From Absidia repens (taxonomy: Eukaryota > Mucoromycota > Mucoromycetes > Mucorales > Cunninghamellaceae), in the NCBI GenBank assembly GCA_002105175.1, contig MCGE01000004.1, positions 1,178,001 through 1,242,000 on the forward strand: 64,000 nt of DNA, written 5' to 3'. Below the pieces are notes generated by a model. It saw only the letters and a list, made by a program, of their open reading frames with translations, was not told the DNA's origin and did not search any database. Position numbers and translations under genes: made by a program. Shown here piece after piece: positions 59,331-64,000 of the stretch (position 1 is its first letter; each line of letters opens with the position of its first letter).

Positions 59331-61411
59331 TCATTGCCGGTACTGAGGTTGTCCTTGAGGATGTTGTTGCATTTGTTGCATCTGTTGCTGCTGTTGTACA
59401 TTCATCAGTTCTTGCATTCGTTGTTGAGTCTTCGATGAATGGTTAGTCAAAAACAATAAATGTTAGTCCTTGTTTTTTTCATTTTCGATCCGTTTTTTAT
59501 TTACCTTGGCTGTCAAATAGTGGAAGACAGCTTCCTTCACCCAAGGCTGTTTGTAAAAGTCGGTTTGTCGCATCTCTTCTAGGTTCACTTTGCTTTCACC
59601 GAGAATCACTTCGAGGTCCCTAGCTTGACTTGCAATCCATTTATTGATAAATTCCACCGGATGTTTTGAGAACTGTAGTAAAAAGTCCCGCTTGATTTTC
59701 GAATTGTTGATGCTTTGCACACATTGCACAATTTTGTCGTCCAATTCCATGATTTGTTTCTGTGATTGCTGTGATGATATTTGGTTGAGCATTTTCTGGC
59801 GAATCACACTATCCAGTTCTACGTCGACGTCGAATGCCTTTGGACTTTGGTAGAATTCCTTATCCACACTATTAATCATCATAGTAGCAATCATTAGCCC
59901 CTTTCCTTTATTTAGTCGCATCTATGGAGACTTACCGAATGGTATAGTTCAATACAATGGGATCAGGCCGAGACAAATGTTGGTTTATTAAATCAGGAAG
60001 TGCAGAGAAAGGGATTTGACGAGTACCAAATAACTGAAAAAATTGAGAAAAGAAACAAATATATATAAGACTTCGTTCATCAGTATCTATCAATTCGCAG
60101 TTTTGTGTCATACCTGAGATAGTGCAGCGTCGCAATGTATAATACGTTTGTCTTCGTTGTCTTGCAATTTATGATTCTATATTTCAAATAGTAAAGATGA
60201 ATATATAATTTCCATGATTACAAGTCAAAGAAAAAAAAATAATAGTATTTTTTTTTACCTTGATATAATTCCAGAGTTCCATGATTATACGCGGTCTTGT
60301 ATCCAATTTGATATTGATCAAACGAGCCAAACCTTCACTGAGCTTAAACTTCTGAGGGTTGTATTCAGGATCCAAAATAATACGTGCATTGACGTTCATA
60401 TCGCCATTTCGTTTGATTTCTACGCCGTCGTATTCCGTCGCGTCAGGTTGTTTGTGCCACTATGATTGAGATAAAAAAGAATGAAAGGTTATGTGAGTAT
60501 AGTAGGCATTAGATCCACCGCTCTTCCTTTTTAACTGGTCAAAACCACTTACTTCAATGATATTTCCTTCGGGATACAGGTTGGTATCACGATCCAATTC
60601 TACAACGATCGATCGGAAGAATGAAGTGAATTTTTGAATAGGTTGCGCTTTTTTGGTCGGAACCGCAGGCTAAAGAGATAGAGGAAGAAGACTGTCAATT
60701 CATATTGCATTTACATACACATGTCGAGCAAAATAATTTACTTACGTCCAATAATCGACCTTCAATTTTCAGTGTCCAAGAGGGAGGGTTGCCTTTGTTC
60801 AAACCAAAAGAATTTTCATCCTCAACGCCAGAGTTGACTTGATCGGCTGATGTATTAGAGAGGAATAAACGTAAAGTGCGGAAGACCTATTATTAAAGCC
60901 ATGTGAATATCAATAGATTAGCATTTCTGTACTACTTTTCTAGTAAATAAGCCTTGTTCTCTTACCTTTGTAGGTTTACCAATGGCTTCTTGTACATCTA
61001 ATCTTTTTCGCATAATGGTCGCGTCGAGTTTCTTTTCAAATTCGCTGAGTTCGGTGTACAGAGTAGATTCGGGCACAAACGACTCAATCTAGAAAAAAGA
61101 TAACAGTTACTATTAGTGTGTGACTTTTTTCTTGTATGCTCCATGTATTACCTTGGGTGGCATATTACGATCCGTAGGTCTTTTTTTCCTATGATATCAT
61201 AAAGACAAAAATATGTATCAATATTAGGTCGGTAAAGAGCTTTGAGTTTATTGTCAACTGATATGTGTGCGTATGTGCGCATTACTTACTTGATATGTTT
61301 CGCTAAGGAGTCACCTTCGCTTTGTCGTTTTCTAAATTGCACAGCATTGGAGGCAGCAAGTCCTTGTTGAGGCACCATCATAGGTTGGCCCGATGGGTTT
61401 TGTTGGTACAT
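59331..61411 (-). CDS. SNF12: SWI/SNF chromatin-remodelling complex subunit with SWIB domain (Snf12/Rsc6/SMARCD)
   Basis: Ten exons (61411-61290, 61188-61152, 61088-60966, 60886-60746, 60669-60553, 60459-60259, 60176-60114, 60033-59936, 59868-59505, 59429-59331) give 454 residues. Recognisable SMARCD segments: [85 protein letters not shown] and [10 protein letters not shown]. The SWIB/MDM2 fold is [20 protein letters not shown] and [16 protein letters not shown]. Then come [20 protein letters not shown] and a C-terminal helical region ([16 protein letters not shown]) with a Gln-rich tail. The intron at 59935-59869 joins NYTIR to VDKEFYQSP; reading through it would stop. It is a nuclear transcription regulator (SWI/SNF or RSC type not separable here). 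Confidence 0.95.
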
Positions 61412-61841
61412 TGTGTGATGGAAAAATAAATGGACGTGAAATATAAACAGGAGAAAAAGAAGAGGAAAAATTGGAAAGAACAAAATATTTAAAAGTCAGT
61501 CTTCCCTTAGAGTGTGACTTGAGCCTGTTATATCTGTCTGAGTATCGCATATGGCTGACAGCACACACTCCACAGCACTGTACTGTATTAAATACCATCT
61601 ATTCTACCAAATATATATAATATAAAAAAACCCTATGTTATTAAATCAAACATTTTATAATAGCATATGTATATAAAAAGTCATCATTGAAATTGAATAA
61701 AATTGTATATATTTATTGAGGATTGTGGTTTTGGTATATAGAAGCTAATATTGCAAAAAAGGGGAAGGGGAAAAAGGGGAAAGATATAATAGTGACAGTC
61801 ATAGCAAGTATCAAAATAATGATGATGAAAGAGGTACCATT
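61412..61841. other. spacer SNF12 / YIP1
   Basis: SNF12 5' leader (A/G-rich on the plus strand) and YIP1 3' flank with a TTTATT (about 61710) that suits minus-strand polyadenylation. No gene is seen. Confidence 0.4.
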
Positions 61842-62727
61842 TTAGAACACAGTCATCAAAGCAAAACAGGCATAGAATAAGCCCACCGGATAGCTGACTA
61901 GAAGTCGCTGATCATTCATTCGAAGCGTGGCAGTAAACATGGCGGAACTTGACCAAGTGCACCAAAAGATACTGACAAAAGACAAGATCAACCCCACAAA
62001 ACCACCGAGTTTCAATACCACACTAAACCCACTGAGCATAACCATAGGCAAAAGGCAATAACCAAGTACACTAGCAGTACGAGACCAATCGACGCCATCT
62101 TCTGACATTAAGTTCAATACAAGGTAAATCGATACCACGCCAAGTACACCAACACCATAAATATATCTAAAATGCACTTTACCAGAAAGCATTAAGAAGA
62201 TACCAAAAAGGAAGACAAATAATAAAGGTCCAGCAAGGTCAGCATCGTCCATGATAGTTTCCGACACCTTTCTAAAAGGATTAAGTACCGTTAAGCTCTA
62301 TTTGAATAAAGAATAAGATAAGAGATACAAAAGACTAATAAAGGTATTTCTTTACTTTTGCTTGTATGTGCTGTAAGTTGATACCAATTTCTTCCAGTAA
62401 AGGAGGTTCATCTTCAAAACCACCGGTACCAAAGGCGCTCCAAAAACTACCACCAGAATATCTATAATCTAAACCCGAATGTATATTGGCGGACGGTCCT
62501 AGATCAATACCACCCAGAGATAACGAGGATGGACCTGAATGTTGAAGTGGCGGAGGTACTGAGTTGCTGGAGCCTCCGTAATAAGAGGAAGTCATATATG
62601 AAGGATCGTCGTAGTTGGACGAGTAAAACTGTAAACCATCACCACTTGTTGTTGTTGTAGTATTATTATTTTCATAGTAATTCGTGTTTTTTTGGTCGAA
62701 AAGTACAGATTGTACAGGTTGGCTCAT
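61842..62727 (-). CDS. YIP1: Yip1 family ER-Golgi transport membrane protein
   Basis: Binds Ypt/Rab GTPases and acts in COPII vesicle formation. Two exons (62727-62356, 62297-61842) give 275 residues. The cytosolic N terminus is Ser/Tyr/Asn rich and ends with the family hallmark FGTGGFEDEPPLLEEIGINL, then QHIQAKSLTVLNPFRKVSE. The luminal/membrane half starts MDDADLAGPLLFVFLFGIFL, followed by KVHFRYIYGVGVLG and about five hydrophobic helices to the C-terminal end (YPVGLFYACFALMTVF). DLAGPLLF and YGVG are diagnostic of Yip1/YIPF5. The start at 62727 is preferred to upstream in-frame codons, which lie in a poly-A/T leader. Confidence 0.96.
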
Positions 62728-62782
62728 GATGGATATTAAAGTATAAGAAGAAATAAATAAATTCCTAAAACGTGGCATCCCA

Positions 62783-62816
<34 letters not shown>

Positions 62817-62933
62817 CGCCAAGAAAGCGCAGGCCGTTAGTAATTGAAACGCCGAAAAAAATTGGTACATAATAGCTGAGCAAAAAAAATAAAATAAAAA
62901 AATTACTTCTTTCCAAAAAAACTTCTCAAACCC
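62728..62933. promoter_or_regulatory. bidirectional promoter YIP1 / RVS161
   Basis: 206 bp between opposite start codons, with a long T run (about 62787-62814) followed by GCCGCCAAGAAAGCGC and an A-rich leader to RVS161. Confidence 0.5.
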
Positions 62934-64000
62934 ATGGCGTTTCTGTAAGTATGATGGTATACTTCTTTACTTGATATTGAGCTCTACTCACTCTTTATTA
63001 TACGCTGTTTTTTCTGGTAGAAACGGATTCAAGAAAAACCTCAATCGAGCTGGTCAGTCGGTAAGAAAAAAAAATAGTCGATATATAATATTATACTATT
63101 ATTCTTATATATCAAACCGCTTTTTGATACTCCTGCGTTACCGATATCGCAACCAATAGATCATGCAACGGACTGGTAACTCGGACAAAACTGCTGATAG
63201 CGAGTTTGATGAAGAATTTACTCGATTCAAAACGTAAGCGGTATAAAGGAACAACATACAATATTCAATACTGACCCTAACTTTTACTTGTCTTATGCCT
63301 TGTCTTAACCGATTCCGGTAAACAATGTGCGTTTAGTCTGGAAAAAAGTCTGATAAATTATCAAAGGAAACAAAAGGATACCTGGATTCAGTTAGAGGTA
63401 AGTGATACTGGAACAAACAGGTGGTGAGGCATTCTCATTGTCTTTGCTCACTGTAATATCTTTATTTTTATAGGTATGACCTCGGCGCAAACTCGTATTG
63501 CCCAAACAATTGAATTATTCTATGATGATAGCAATCCAATGGGTCAAGGTGGTGCTGATTACAAAAGGGTGATGGAGAAACTGGACGAAGAGGCTAAAAC
63601 GGATTTGGTAAGTTAGCAGAAGAATCATATCAGAATTCAAAAACTCATCTCTTTTTTGGATGGGATTACTAGGATGCGGCTTTTAGAACAACAGTACTAG
63701 AGCCCTTTGGAAGATTCTGCTCATACTTCCCCGAAATTAATGAAGCAGTTAAAAGACGGCAAAAGAAATTATTAGACTATGACACACAGCGATCCAAGGT
63801 GCGCAAATTGATTGACAAACCTAGTGAAGATCCTCAACGATTACCACGAGTAAGTAAATGCATTACATATGTATTTGATTATACCTGCTAACAAAGGCAC
63901 ACTCTGTCATTTAGGCAGAGCAAGAAGCGAACATGGCCCGTGAAATGTACGAAAACCTCAATAGTATCTTGGTGAATGATTTACCCAAGGTAGTCGAACT
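62934..64000 (+). CDS. RVS161: BAR-domain amphiphysin-like protein Rvs161 (5' part; runs off the window; apparent one-base frameshift)
   Basis: Membrane-curving N-BAR protein of endocytosis and, in yeast, cell fusion. Exons seen: 62934-62944, 63021-63060, 63160-63233, 63337-63397, 63474-63607, 63673-63849, 63915 to the window edge. Start MAFLNGFKKNLNRAGQS, then IMQRTGNSDKTADSEFDEEF, TKGYLDSVRGMTSAQTRIAQ, LEPFGRFCSYFPEINEAVK, KKLLDYDTQRSKVRKLIDKP and EQEANMAREMYENLNSILVN, an unmistakable Rvs161 order. In exon 4 one A seems missing from a run of six (63342-63347): with seven A the text reads FKTLEKKSDKLSKETKGYLD, without it the frame is lost. The first exon is 11 bases. The C-terminal end lies outside the window. 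Confidence 0.95.

Noticed and set aside
59922..59935. A 14-base intron in SNF12 joining the frame to MRLNKGKG
   Set aside because: Too short for splicing. The 67-base intron 59935-59869 gives [14 protein letters not shown], which matches the family.

Overview
This window is nuclear DNA of an intron-dense fungus, most likely an early-diverging one (Mucoromycota-like). Supporting points are many short introns (about 50-110 bp, GTAAGT-type donors), AT-rich spacers full of poly-A/T tracts, a fungal trehalose phosphorylase, a fungal G-gamma subunit with a CAAX box, a Spo71-like PH protein, a Dma1-like FHA-RING ligase, Snf12, Ade5,7 and Rvs161, and an animal-type ER UDP-glycosyltransferase. The phylum call is inference; 'fungus' is firm. 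No virus, plasmid, CRISPR, rRNA or convincing tRNA was seen.

Layout. 0-5.4 kb: RPL28, a C2-domain protein, a UDP-glycosyltransferase. 5.7-6.8 kb: dispersed repeat copy A. 7.1-12.8 kb: SPO71-like gene divergent from PRP31. 14.2-15.4 kb: copy B. 15.9-17.8 kb: P5C dehydrogenase. 19.4-20.4 kb: copy C. 20.5-25 kb: a methyltransferase and trehalose phosphorylase. 25.1-26.3 kb: copy D. 26.8-30.7 kb: FHA-RING ligase and Ppn2-like phosphatase. 32.0-33.2 kb: inverted copy F. 34.6-44 kb: penta-EF-hand protein, Sec7/PH ArfGEF and importin alpha. 44.2-48.6 kb: RAD1/XPF and a small G-gamma gene. 49.0-50.1 kb: copy E. 51-55.7 kb: ADE5,7 and cyclophilin-40. 56.3-57.9 kb: truncated copy G and a damaged membrane-protein-like locus carrying a recent tandem exon duplication. 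59.3-64 kb: SNF12, YIP1 and the 5' part of RVS161. The genes are mostly unlinked housekeeping functions; three short divergent promoters (SPO71/PRP31, KAP60/RAD1, YIP1/RVS161) are the main regulatory architecture.

Most notable is an interspersed, non-coding repeat family of about 1.0-1.2 kb (six long copies plus one fragment). Each long copy has a promoter-like 5' block (E-box-like site, T-rich tract), a core hairpin whose two arms vary together between copies, and poly(A)-signal hexamers whose first and last members lie about 330 bp apart in four copies. Two unrelated minus-strand genes (SPO71-like, SNF12) also share a similar AATAAA-plus-hairpin motif about 170 bp past their stop codons. 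Five conserved genes each need one extra base at a short run of identical bases; the identical direction points to consensus-sequence deletions rather than five dead genes.
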